Below, piece after piece: positions 6,695 to 14,425 of a DNA stretch of 43,673 nt. Source of the DNA: Oribacterium sp. (GTDB lineage Bacteria > Bacillota_A > Clostridia > Lachnospirales > Lachnospiraceae). The position numbers were made by a program, and so were the translations under genes. The notes beneath the pieces are model-generated. The model made no database searches. It had not been told where the DNA came from and worked only from the letters and a program-made list of their open reading frames with translations. The stretch is from the NCBI GenBank assembly GCA_017940955.1, contig JAGAXP010000176.1, forward strand, positions 1 through 43,673, in the 5' to 3' direction. Each line of letters opens with the position of its first letter. Position 1 is the stretch's first letter.

Positions 6695-8542
6695 TTAGTT
6701 CTCTTTCACCGCTTCAGCCATGGTTCTGCCTGCAATTCTTCCGAAGGTAAATGAATCACCTATTCCGGAACCATCAATTCTCTGAGTTCCGTGGAAACCT
6801 CCGGTAACCTCTCCGGCAGCATATAGACCTTCAATAGGATTTTCATCCTCATCTAACACCTGAGTATTCTCATTTATAAGGACACCACCCATAAAGTAAT
6901 GAGCTCCCACGCCATACTTGAATCCATAAAGATTTCCCTCAAGTGTTGCTGCATCTTTTTTGCCAAATTGATCGTCAGTTCCGTCTAAAACATCTTCATT
7001 GTAAGCATCGACGGTTTTCTGAAGAGTATCACCGTCAAGACCTAATTTTTCTCCAAGTTCCTTAGCATCGGAAGCTTCCTGTACAAAGCCTGATGATATA
7101 AGTTGCTTAAGTTCGTCATTTAATGCGTTTTCATCAAATATCATGTATGCATTACCTTCAGGCTGTGCAAGGATAGCATCTACTATCTCGAAGCCCTCTG
7201 CTGTAAAACGCTCTGCTGAATCATTTACAATTACAGCGTCGACACCGAAACCGCCGGGGAGCTTGTTTGGAGTTACCATTCCATAGCCTTCGATTACCAC
7301 AGGGAATGTCTGTATTTGATCAAGGTTAACGGCCTTAGCTCCTATAGCCTGTGCCATGATAAGTCCGTCACCGGTTGTAGGGGCAATCTCATCGGTGGTT
7401 GCATTGGCAAGTCTTGGAGAAACCTGAGCCAATAGATCACTGTTCTTTCCGAAACCACCAGTTGCAAGAAGTACTGCCTTTCCTGTGAATTCAATTTCTT
7501 CACCCTCAGAATTTCTTGCCATTACACCTGTTACCTTTCCATCATCATTAGTGATAAGTTCATAGGCCTCCATGCTCAGATAAAATTCTGCATCTGTCTT
7601 TTCAAGAGCGTTCTTCACTGCGTTTGTCATGGTTGCGCCGGTCGTGGCTTCGGATACGGCACTAAGCATATAGTAATTCTGTACAGGATTACGATCGTCT
7701 TCCTGGATATCAACTTCGAATTCAACACCTAGTTCATCATTCATCCAGTCAATAACCTCACCTGAGTTTTCGGCAAATACTTTAACCAGATTTTTTCTGG
7801 CATCTTCGTTCTGAAGCTGAAGATTTTCCAAGCCTTCGACGCTTGCATTTGCAGCTTTGTATGCTTCATCAGCAAGCTGTATTTTTGAGTCTGCGGCATT
7901 GATACCGTTTGCGGCAGCCGGAGTATTTCCTCCTGCTATGCTATTTTTCTCGAGAACTATAACCTTTGCTCCCATATTGCTTGCGGTTACAGCCGCAGTC
8001 ATTCCTGCTGCACCTGCTCCGACTACGATGATATCAGCCTCAGTAATGTACTCCTGCTTTTCTTTTACGGCAGTATCTGTTGCCGTGAGTTCGGCTGGAT
8101 TTCCACCGGCCATTTCTACTGCTTCTTTTAGTGCTTCAAGATAAGCCCCGGAGCTAATGGTAGCTCCGCTTACTCCGTCTGCGGGGATGTTTTGTGTATC
8201 AAGAGTTGTGGCAATAAGGAAATCGATGGCATCTGTTCCCAGACCTACGGTTTCGGAATTTTCTGTTGTGATATCGGTAATATGGTTTTCGTCGAATGAG
8301 ACATGAAGAACTACATCACCGTTTCTTCCACTTGCTGTCACATCATAGGTGCCAGGGGTAAATGTTACTTTCGAAGCCCTGTCGGAATCTTGTACGGAAG
8401 CTGTGGTCTCAGTGTTTTCTGTGGAAGCAGTCTCTGTTGTTTCATTCTGTACCTGTGTTTCCGGGGTTTGTGTCTGTGCAGCACATCCTGTGATCATGGT
8501 TGCTGCAAGAATACCTGCTATGAACTTGTTTGTTTTATTCAT
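6695..8542 (-). CDS. Extracellular FMN/FAD-dependent reductase lipoprotein (fumarate/urocanate/acrylate reductase-like)
   Basis: A 615-residue lipoprotein (lipobox MITGC, Cys20) with an acidic Thr-rich spacer. Residues 60-145 form an FMN-binding domain with DGVSGATIS, whose Thr128 is the expected site of covalent FMN attachment by ApbE. From residue 168 an FAD-binding_2 domain starts with the dinucleotide fold VVGAGAAGMTAAV. Further family motifs are SIAGGNTPAAANG, ATGGFGKN, an Arg at SAERFTAEG and the C-terminal GGFHGTQRIDGSGIGDSFTFGRIAG. This is the architecture of flavin reductases that use fumarate, urocanate or hydroxycinnamate-like enoates as external electron acceptors. No haem domain is present, so electrons would come from a membrane flavin or quinone pathway. 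The promoter region holds a LysR-type box (8659-8675). The substrate is unknown; the neighbouring tannase-like enzyme suggests aromatic acrylates. Confidence 0.88.
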   Translation of the reverse strand: MNKTNKFIAGILAATMITGCAAQTQTPETQVQNETTETASTENTETTASVQDSDRASKVTFTPGTYDVTASGRNGDVVLHVSFDENHITDITTENSETVGLGTDAIDFLIATTLDTQNIPADGVSGATISSGAYLEALKEAVEMAGGNPAELTATDTAVKEKQEYITEADIIVVGAGAAGMTAAVTASNMGAKVIVLEKNSIAGGNTPAAANGINAADSKIQLADEAYKAANASVEGLENLQLQNEDARKNLVKVFAENSGEVIDWMNDELGVEFEVDIQEDDRNPVQNYYMLSAVSEATTGATMTNAVKNALEKTDAEFYLSMEAYELITNDDGKVTGVMARNSEGEEIEFTGKAVLLATGGFGKNSDLLAQVSPRLANATTDEIAPTTGDGLIMAQAIGAKAVNLDQIQTFPVVIEGYGMVTPNKLPGGFGVDAVIVNDSAERFTAEGFEIVDAILAQPEGNAYMIFDENALNDELKQLISSGFVQEASDAKELGEKLGLDGDTLQKTVDAYNEDVLDGTDDQFGKKDAATLEGNLYGFKYGVGAHYFMGGVLINENTQVLDEDENPIEGLYAAGEVTGGFHGTQRIDGSGIGDSFTFGRIAGRTMAEAVKEN

Positions 8543-8658
8543 GATGATTACCTTGTTTTCTTAATATTAGTTTTGACTGATCAGTTCCTGGATATTTCAT
8601 TTAATATGACTCTAAATCATATAGCTGTCTTATGGAATGACAGCATTTATGACATACT

Positions 8659-8675
8659 GGTAACCTTGAGTTACC
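8659..8675. promoter_or_regulatory. LysR-type box GGTAAC-N5-GTTACC upstream of the flavin reductase
   Basis: GGTAACCTTGAGTTACC is a 17-bp palindrome with the T-N11-A spacing typical of LysR-family sites. It lies 117 bp upstream of the reductase start, in the only gap between MATE and reductase genes. The same palindrome occurs at 10678 and 12398. Confidence 0.7.
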
Positions 8676-8682
8676 ATATAAA

Positions 8683-10107
8683 TTATTGAATACTTATTTT
8701 TAACTTTTTCTCTTTTGAAAAAGTTCCTGAAAGATACCTGTTTGTCTGATAAATGAGCAAAGCTGTAATCATAAATGTCAGAAAATCGGATAAAGGCATG
8801 GAATACAGAACCCCGTCAAGACCAAAGAATACCGGCAGTAAAAGTGCAAAGCCTACTCCGAAAACTATCTCTCTTATCATGGAAAGAGCTGTGGATTCAA
8901 GCGCTTTTCCCATGGCCTGAAGGAAAATAAAGCATGCTTTGTTTACACAGGCAAAAATGATCATACAAAGATATATTCTGAAAGCTTTTATTGCAAAGTC
9001 TGTGTAATAGGTACTCTCGTTTGCCGCACCAAATATTGCGATAAGCTGTTTTGGGAAAAATTCAACGATTATCAGTCCTGCAAGTCCTACTAGACTTTCG
9101 TATATAATAAGCTTTGTAAATAGTTCTTTCACTCTGCTTTTATATCCCGCCCCCATATTGAAACCAACAATTGGGATACATCCTGCTGACATACCTACAA
9201 CGATAGAGATAACGATCTGGAAGAATTTCATAACTATTCCTACAACCGCCATGGGAATCTGAGCATATTGCTCCTGTCCGAATATTGTGTCCATGGCGCC
9301 GTATTTTCTTATCATATTGTTAATAGCTGCCATGGCCGCCACAAGTGATATCTGTGATAAAAAGCTTGTCATACCAAGCTGCAGGATTCTGGAAAGAATG
9401 TTTGATTTTATCCTGAAATCGCTTCTTTCAGGCTTTACAAGCTTCATGTTAAGAAGATACCAGATAGCCAGTACAGTTGAAAGGAGTTGTCCGGCTACAG
9501 TTGCTACAGCTGCTCCCATCATTCCCCATTTGAATACAAATATGAATATGGGATCAAGGATAATATTTGCAAAAGCACCTGCAAGAGTGGAAATCATAGC
9601 GAATTTTGGATTTCCATCAGCTCTTATCACTGGGTTCATGGCCTGACCAAACATATAGAATGGAATGCCAAGGGTGATATAGAAGAAGTATTCCATTGAA
9701 TAGTCATATGTTTCGAAATTAACTCTTCCTCCGAACATGGTAACTATTGGACTTCTGAAAATAAGATACAGAATTGTCAGGATAAGGCTCGAAACAAGCA
9801 CGGATACAACTGCATTTCCAACTGCTTTTTTTGCTGAGGCTATTTCACCCTTGCCAAGGGAAATGCTCATAAAGGCACATGCACCATCGCCTATCATTAC
9901 TGCTATTGCCAAAGCTATGACAGTTAGCGGAAATACAACTGTATTTGCGGCGTTTCCATAGGAACCAAGATACGAAGCATTAGCAATAAAAATCTGGTCA
10001 ACAATGTTATAAAGTGCTCCAACCAGTAATGATATTATACAGGGAATAGAATAGTTTCTCATGAGCTTTCCCACAGTCTCAGTTCCTAAAATTTTGTTTT
10101 CTTCCAT
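8683..10107 (-). CDS. MATE-family multidrug/metabolite exporter
   Basis: A 474-residue integral membrane protein with about 12 transmembrane segments and two homologous MatE halves (start near residues 15 and 240). Motifs include an N-terminal helix opening IPCIISLLVGALYNIVDQIF and DPIFIFVFKWGMMGAAVATV. MATE proteins export cationic drugs or metabolites in exchange for Na+ or H+. TAAGGAGAA precedes the ATG. An intrinsic-terminator-like hairpin lies 37 bp upstream on the same strand (10144-10180), so transcription arriving from upstream is limited. It is transcribed towards the reductase and may export compounds linked to that pathway (inference). Confidence 0.9.
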   Translation of the reverse strand: MEENKILGTETVGKLMRNYSIPCIISLLVGALYNIVDQIFIANASYLGSYGNAANTVVFPLTVIALAIAVMIGDGACAFMSISLGKGEIASAKKAVGNAVVSVLVSSLILTILYLIFRSPIVTMFGGRVNFETYDYSMEYFFYITLGIPFYMFGQAMNPVIRADGNPKFAMISTLAGAFANIILDPIFIFVFKWGMMGAAVATVAGQLLSTVLAIWYLLNMKLVKPERSDFRIKSNILSRILQLGMTSFLSQISLVAAMAAINNMIRKYGAMDTIFGQEQYAQIPMAVVGIVMKFFQIVISIVVGMSAGCIPIVGFNMGAGYKSRVKELFTKLIIYESLVGLAGLIIVEFFPKQLIAIFGAANESTYYTDFAIKAFRIYLCMIIFACVNKACFIFLQAMGKALESTALSMIREIVFGVGFALLLPVFFGLDGVLYSMPLSDFLTFMITALLIYQTNRYLSGTFSKEKKLKISIQ

Positions 10108-10143
10108 TTGTTCTCCTTAAAATACAAGTATTTATGCATAAAA

Positions 10144-10180
10144 AAACAGCGGTTAGCAAACAACCGGATTTACGCTGTTT
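10144..10180 (-). terminator. Hairpin with T-tract before the MATE gene
   Basis: AAACAGCG (10144-10151) pairs with CGCTGTTT (10173-10180), with an inner CGGTT/AACCG pairing possible. On the minus strand a run of Ts follows. It would end transcription from the amidohydrolase remnant upstream, or attenuate the MATE transcript if the promoter lies above it. Confidence 0.65.
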
Positions 10181-10235
10181 AGCTACTCGCTGTGTGTGAG
10201 ATTATAATACTTAATTTTGATTTATGTAAGTCATT

Positions 10236-10484
10236 TTATTGCATTTTGTAAATATTTACTGCATTTTTTCGAAGTATCAAATCAATATCTTCTTCTGCCA
10301 GTCCACTATTCCTTATGTATTCAGGTCCTCCAAGCATCCAGCTTTGTTTGACCGGATAAGAGGAACCGTAGATAATGTGATCAGCTCCCAATATTTCCAC
10401 GGCTGCCTTAAGGATCGGCTTTGACCAGGGCTGTGCGTGGGATAATTCAAAATAAATATTTTCATTAAGCCATTTTCTTACATG
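10236..10484 (-). pseudogene. Amidohydrolase_2-family C-terminal remnant
   Basis: Reading the minus strand gives 82 residues ending in a normal stop, beginning HVRKWLNENIYFELSHAQPW. It carries the C-terminal pattern of Amidohydrolase_2 TIM-barrel proteins: ENIYFELS, a GADHIIYGSSYPV strand (usually GSDYP), then GLAEEDIDLILRKNAVNIYK. There is no start codon or ribosome site, and an in-frame TGA stands directly upstream, so the N-terminal two-thirds is lost. This family includes metal-dependent aromatic-acid decarboxylases, which would suit the tannase/reductase neighbourhood, but substrate cannot be read from a fragment. Its terminator (10144-10180) survives. Confidence 0.65.
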
Positions 10485-10690
10485 TCTTCATGATATGCAA
10501 GTGTTGCAAATGCGTCACTGTAGACAGCATTTATCTCAGGGTAGCAAACTGCGTAATAATAGCCTTGTTCCTGTACATAGTTAACAAAATCAGTCATATG
10601 CTCCTCATCATGAGTTTCAAGACTTGCAGCTGTAGTGTAAAGATCCTGAAGTTTATCATCATTTATGCTAACATATAGGTAACCGGAGGT
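10478..10690 (-). pseudogene. Possible remnant of a family-5 solute-binding protein C-terminus
   Basis: The minus-strand frame from about GYLYVSINDDKLQDLY to AYHEDM-stop resembles the C-terminal pattern of peptide-type ABC solute-binding proteins: a short disordered loop, helix DDEL.DLY, then MTDFVNYVQEQGYYYAVCYP. It runs into the amidohydrolase remnant in another frame, and its upstream part is antisense to the LysR start, so it is a decayed junction rather than a gene. The family call is tentative. Confidence 0.35.
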
Positions 10691-10694
10691 TACC
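10678..10694. promoter_or_regulatory. LysR-type box overlapping the LysR ribosome binding site
   Basis: GGTAACCGGAGGTTACC is a palindrome of GGTAAC-N5-GTTACC type with T-N11-A spacing. Its GGAGG (10685-10689) is also the Shine-Dalgarno sequence of the LysR gene, 9 nt before the ATG at 10699. A protein bound here would cover the start of its own gene, consistent with autoregulation. Confidence 0.75.
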
Positions 10695-10698
10695 ATGT

Positions 10699-11583
10699 AT
10701 GAATGACGAGCAGTTAAAAATATTCGTTTTGGTTGCAGACAAAGGCAGCTTTTCCAAGGCTGAGGAAGAAAGCTATATATCAAAACAGGCCATGTTTAAA
10801 CAAATACATAATCTTGAAGAGGAAGTTGAAACACAGCTTTTCATCAGGTCCAAAACAGGAGTCAAGCTTACGCCTGCAGGAAAGGCCTTTTATGATGGTG
10901 CTCAGAAATTACTAAAAGAAAAAGCCACACTCTTTAAGGAAGTGCGGCGATTGGGAAACAAACAGAGCATTCGTATCGGTAATGTGGAACATCAGGCTTT
11001 GCTTGATCGGGTTAATGAAGCCTTTCAACAAAAATATCCTGAAATAGAATTGAAACGGGTGGTTCATCCCAATCATAGCGGTGAATGGAGAGTTGAAAAT
11101 AACGTTCAGGATGTGGCAGAAACTTTTTATATGGATAATCGACCTGAGACAAATACAAGTTATCATAGGCTCATGGATTCTCCATATGTAGTTGCCATGA
11201 GTCCGACACACCCTCTTGCGAAAAAAGATATGATCAGTGTTTCGGAATTAACGAATTACAATCTGTATGTCTATCCTATGATGATTGATAAAAACTACAT
11301 GAATATCATAAATGAAGCGTTTCTTGGAAAAGAAAACCGGCTTCAGATAAGAAAGGATGTAGATAATCAGGTTGGTATTGCATATAGCTGTATCGACACT
11401 AAAAATTTGCTGCTCACTGCTAATCCTTTTATTAATTCTATTATTGAACTAAAAATTGTACCACTTAAAGAGGGATGGATACGGGAATATGGTGTGATGA
11501 CACCAAAGGAAATCAGTCCTGCTATCCAAAAATATATTGACCTTGCAAAAGAATTGTATTCTTCTGACAGAAACCAGACATAA
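10699..11583 (+). CDS. LysR-family transcriptional regulator
   Basis: A 294-residue protein. Residues 1-60 form the LysR winged helix-turn-helix (LKIFVLVADKGSFSKAEEESYISKQAMFKQIHNLEEEVETQLFI is the family pattern, shown here in parts: GSFSKAEEESYISKQAMFKQ). A linker helix and the periplasmic-binding-like effector domain follow (about residues 90-290). The start is set by GGAGG at 10685, inside the LysR-type box. Identical boxes precede the flavin reductase and the nitroreductase, so these are likely targets. In lactobacilli, tannase genes are under a LysR regulator, which makes an aromatic effector plausible here (inference). The gene converges on the nitroreductase gene across a 79-bp palindromic element. 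Confidence 0.88.
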   Translation: MNDEQLKIFVLVADKGSFSKAEEESYISKQAMFKQIHNLEEEVETQLFIRSKTGVKLTPAGKAFYDGAQKLLKEKATLFKEVRRLGNKQSIRIGNVEHQALLDRVNEAFQQKYPEIELKRVVHPNHSGEWRVENNVQDVAETFYMDNRPETNTSYHRLMDSPYVVAMSPTHPLAKKDMISVSELTNYNLYVYPMMIDKNYMNIINEAFLGKENRLQIRKDVDNQVGIAYSCIDTKNLLLTANPFINSIIELKIVPLKEGWIREYGVMTPKEISPAIQKYIDLAKELYSSDRNQT

Positions 11584-11607
11584 TCTGAAGACATATTTTT
11601 TACAGAC

Positions 11608-11686
11608 GTAATATTTCAGCCGATTGTATATGGAGACGAGGCTAGTGTCTCTCCCCCGTCCCCATATACAATCGGCTGAAATGCTA
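11608..11686. mobile_element. 79-bp palindromic MITE-like element flanked by 9-bp direct repeats
   Basis: A perfect 21-nt inverted repeat (11613-11633 and 11662-11682, beginning ATTTCAGCCGATTG) encloses a loop that itself partly pairs (GAGAC/GTCTC). The outer end GTAATATTTCAGCCGA resembles the 378-bp element's end. The 9-bp sequence TTTACAGAC lies immediately on both sides (11599-11607 and 11687-11695), as a target-site duplication would. It sits between convergent genes and might also act as a structured transcript end, though no T-tract follows. Confidence 0.7.
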
Positions 11687-11738
11687 TTTACAGACCGTTA
11701 TAGTGTATCTGAGATTCCTTATAATTCTTTATCCACTA

Positions 11739-12236
11739 TCAATCGATAAAATGAATACGGGTTTCTTCAAATCTGTTTTGCTGCTCGTGAGTTTCTGCAG
11801 GGTATCCCATGGGGAATAATGAAAATGGAATAAGAATTTTCGGTAGATTTAGAATCTTGCTGACCGCATTCATCCTTTCTTTTAGCGGAGCTATTCCAAG
11901 CCATACTCCTCCGAGACCGAGATTATCAGCTTCAAGCCAGATGTTTTCCTGTGCTATAGACATATCGATCTCAGCATATTCTGGAAACATAAGACCATCT
12001 TTTCTGTATACCGATACGATAACAACAGGAGCATTTGCAGAGCAACCGGCATACGGACTGGCTTTTGAAAGTTCTTCTATTGTCTTTTTATTTGTGACTA
12101 CATAGAATTCCCATGGCTGTTGATTGCCTGCACTTGGTGCCTGCATTCCTGCTCTCAAAACCTGAAGGATTTTATCCTTTTTAACTTCTTTGCTTTTGAA
12201 TTTTCTGACACTGGTTCTGTGAAATATACTATCCAT
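11739..12236 (-). CDS. Nitroreductase-family flavoprotein
   Basis: A 165-residue protein with the nitroreductase fold of the compact subgroup: RTSVRKF near the N-terminus (FMN phosphate contact), MQAPSAGNQQPWEFYVV, SIAQENIWLEADNLGLGGVWLGIAP (second FMN segment) and the closing helix region. These enzymes are homodimers that bind FMN and reduce nitroaromatics, enones or flavins with NAD(P)H. The upstream region carries a LysR-type box plus a 10-bp inverted repeat (12357-12414), suggesting control by the nearby LysR regulator. Length is short but complete for the family. Confidence 0.88.
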   Translation of the reverse strand: MDSIFHRTSVRKFKSKEVKKDKILQVLRAGMQAPSAGNQQPWEFYVVTNKKTIEELSKASPYAGCSANAPVVIVSVYRKDGLMFPEYAEIDMSIAQENIWLEADNLGLGGVWLGIAPLKERMNAVSKILNLPKILIPFSLFPMGYPAETHEQQNRFEETRIHFID

Positions 12237-12356
12237 AATATTTTCCTTGCTTTTATTTGCTAAAAAATCAACATTTAAATAACTTCTATTATCAACGGTA
12301 ATAAGATTAGAAGCTGCTTTGATGAATTATAGGACTAACTCATATGTAATTTTATA

Positions 12357-12414
12357 ACATGTAACCTGATATGAAATGACACATATGGTTACATGTAGGT
12401 AACCGGGGGTTACC
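12357..12414. promoter_or_regulatory. Compound LysR-type operator upstream of the nitroreductase
   Basis: GGTAACCGGGGGTTACC (12398-12414) is the third copy of the GGTAAC-N5-GTTACC box. Next to it a perfect 10-bp inverted repeat ACATGTAACC/GGTTACATGT (12357-12366 and 12387-12396) gives two further half-sites. Together they look like the recognition plus activation sites of a LysR-controlled promoter reading towards the nitroreductase start at 12236. Confidence 0.65.
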
Positions 12415-12418
12415 ATAT

Positions 12419-12445
12419 ATGAAAGATGAAAACATAAAAACGTCT
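12419..12445 (+). pseudogene. Relic of a second LysR gene start
   Basis: Five bases after the box, as in the intact LysR gene, an ATG opens MKDENIKT. The intact gene opens MNDEQLKI after the same box-to-ATG distance, and flanking bases (ACATRTAGG before, ATRTATGAA after the box) also match. Homology stops after about 8 codons and the frame ends soon after. This looks like a duplicated promoter and start left by loss of a paralogous regulator. Confidence 0.4.
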
Positions 12446-12532
12446 ATATGTTTGTTATTTCCAACGATTTTCTATTGTTGGAATCATGTGACTTTGATCG
12501 TTTGAGTGGTACTTCTTATATTATTTTATTGG

Positions 12533-14425
12533 TCATGTTTCCTGTCCCGCGAACTGTGTCATGTACAGGTCATAGTACCTTCCCTTTTTAGTCAGCAGTT
12601 CCTCATGATTCCCGCTTTCGACTATCTCACCATGATCCATAACGATGATCTCGTCTGCGTCCTGGATGGTAGAAAGACGGTGGGCGATAATCAGGCTGGT
12701 GCGCTGATTCATAAGTTCCGTCATGGCATCCTGAATGCACATTTCGGTTCTGGTGTCCACAGAGGAGGTAGCCTCGTCCAGAATCAGAATGCTGGGTTTA
12801 GAGAGGAAGGCGCGGCATATAGTTAGTAACTGCCTCTGTCCCTGACTGAGATTGGCACCGGAGGATTCCAACACTGTATCATAACCATTTGTGAGATTTG
12901 CGATCAGATCATCACAGTGACTGGAAGCGGCAGCTGCTTCCAGTTCGTCCTCTGTGATGTCCCTGGATGCATAGCAAAGGTTATTGCGAATAGTGTCTGT
13001 AAAGAGCACCGTATCCTGCAAAACGATTCCGATGGCATCTCTCAGCTCATCTGTGGAGATATCGTAAATGCTCTTTCCGTCCAGAAGTATCTCACCGGAA
13101 TCCACGTGATAAAAGCGCATCAGCAGGTTAATGATGGTGGTCTTACCGCTGCCGGTGGAGCCTACCAGCGCAATCTTCTTTCCTGAGCATACCTGTAATG
13201 AAAAATTCCTGATAACAGGTTTCCCCGGCACATATGAGAAGTTGACATTTCTAAACTCTATTACGCCCTTAATAGGCTTTACGATCTCTCCTCCGCTCTT
13301 ATCTTCTTCCTTTTCGTCCAGTATCTGGAAGATACGTTCACCACCTGCAAGGGCCGTCTGGATCTGACCGTAGAGCTGAGCGAGTTCGTTTATGGGGCGG
13401 GAGAACTGCTTTGCATAGATGATAAATGCAGAGATAACTCCGATGGAAATGTCTCCGCTCAGGGCAAATCGTGCGCCGAATACCGCTACCACCACGAAGG
13501 AGACATTGCTAAGCATGTTCATGATGGGACCCATGGAACCGCCGATGATCTCGGCGATGATTCCGGTTTTAGTCAGTTCGTCCGCTGTTTCGGAAAATCC
13601 CTGAACCTCTGCCTCCTGACGGTTATAGGCAGTTACAGTGCGGGTGTTGGTCACCATCTCTTCCACTGTTCCGTTAAGCTTTCCAAGTAATTCCTGCCTT
13701 TTGACGAAATATTTACGCATGTACTTCGTAATGTTTGTTGTAAACACCACTGTAAGCATTACCGTAGAACAGCTGAGCAGCGTCAAAAGCGGACTGTAGG
13801 AAAGCATCATGGCGATGGTGCCGATGAGCATAAGCATACCCGAAAGCAGGCTGCTGAGAGATGAAGAAACAATGTTAGCGATGTTCTCTGCGTCATTGGT
13901 CATGCGGCTCATAATGTCGCCATGGGAATGGGTGTCAATGTATGAGATCGGCAGGTTTGTGATCTTTCTAAACAAGTCTCCCCGCAGTCTGAATATAACT
14001 CTCTGGCTAAGCTTCGCGCTTAGAAAACCCTGTAAAAGAGTGCTCAGTCCGTAGATCACATATGCAGCAAGCATGAGGATGAGTATCCTTTTGAGGGACC
14101 CAAGCTCGGAACTTTCTATGTGGTCAATGGCTTCGGCCTGAAAGCGTGGAGCCATAACGCCCATGCATACTCCAAGGATGATGGTGATACACAGTAGTAT
14201 CACGTACTTCCATTCGTTCTTAAAGTAATTTAGAAGACGCTTCAGAGTGCCTTTTCGATCCTTGGCCTTCTCCAGAGGGGCTCCAAGGTTGCCTCTCATG
14301 CCACGACGTCCAAGGGAAGGCTGAGGTGTGGTTGAGACGGATTTCCAATTCCCGGAGCCACTCTGCGCTGAACTCATCGAAAGAATCTGCAAGGAACCTG
14401 CATTTGCATTCGGTTGTTGACTCAT
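12533..14425 (-). CDS. ABC exporter subunit, catalytically competent half (TM288/BmrD-like)
   Basis: A 630-residue half-transporter: a 50-residue Ser/Gln/Gly-rich N-terminal extension, six transmembrane helices (about 75-370) and a nucleotide-binding domain. The Walker A is GSTGSGKTT, signature LSQGQRQ, Walker B ILILDEATSSVD with the catalytic Glu, and H-loop IIAHRLSTI. Its partner gene overlaps upstream by 4 nt (ATGA), so the two are translationally coupled and should form a heterodimer. Such exporters move drugs, lipids or peptides outward. A weak 10-bp hairpin lies downstream at 12459-12483 without a T-tract. Confidence 0.93.
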   Translation of the reverse strand: MSQQPNANAGSLQILSMSSAQSGSGNWKSVSTTPQPSLGRRGMRGNLGAPLEKAKDRKGTLKRLLNYFKNEWKYVILLCITIILGVCMGVMAPRFQAEAIDHIESSELGSLKRILILMLAAYVIYGLSTLLQGFLSAKLSQRVIFRLRGDLFRKITNLPISYIDTHSHGDIMSRMTNDAENIANIVSSSLSSLLSGMLMLIGTIAMMLSYSPLLTLLSCSTVMLTVVFTTNITKYMRKYFVKRQELLGKLNGTVEEMVTNTRTVTAYNRQEAEVQGFSETADELTKTGIIAEIIGGSMGPIMNMLSNVSFVVVAVFGARFALSGDISIGVISAFIIYAKQFSRPINELAQLYGQIQTALAGGERIFQILDEKEEDKSGGEIVKPIKGVIEFRNVNFSYVPGKPVIRNFSLQVCSGKKIALVGSTGSGKTTIINLLMRFYHVDSGEILLDGKSIYDISTDELRDAIGIVLQDTVLFTDTIRNNLCYASRDITEDELEAAAASSHCDDLIANLTNGYDTVLESSGANLSQGQRQLLTICRAFLSKPSILILDEATSSVDTRTEMCIQDAMTELMNQRTSLIIAHRLSTIQDADEIIVMDHGEIVESGNHEELLTKKGRYYDLYMTQFAGQET

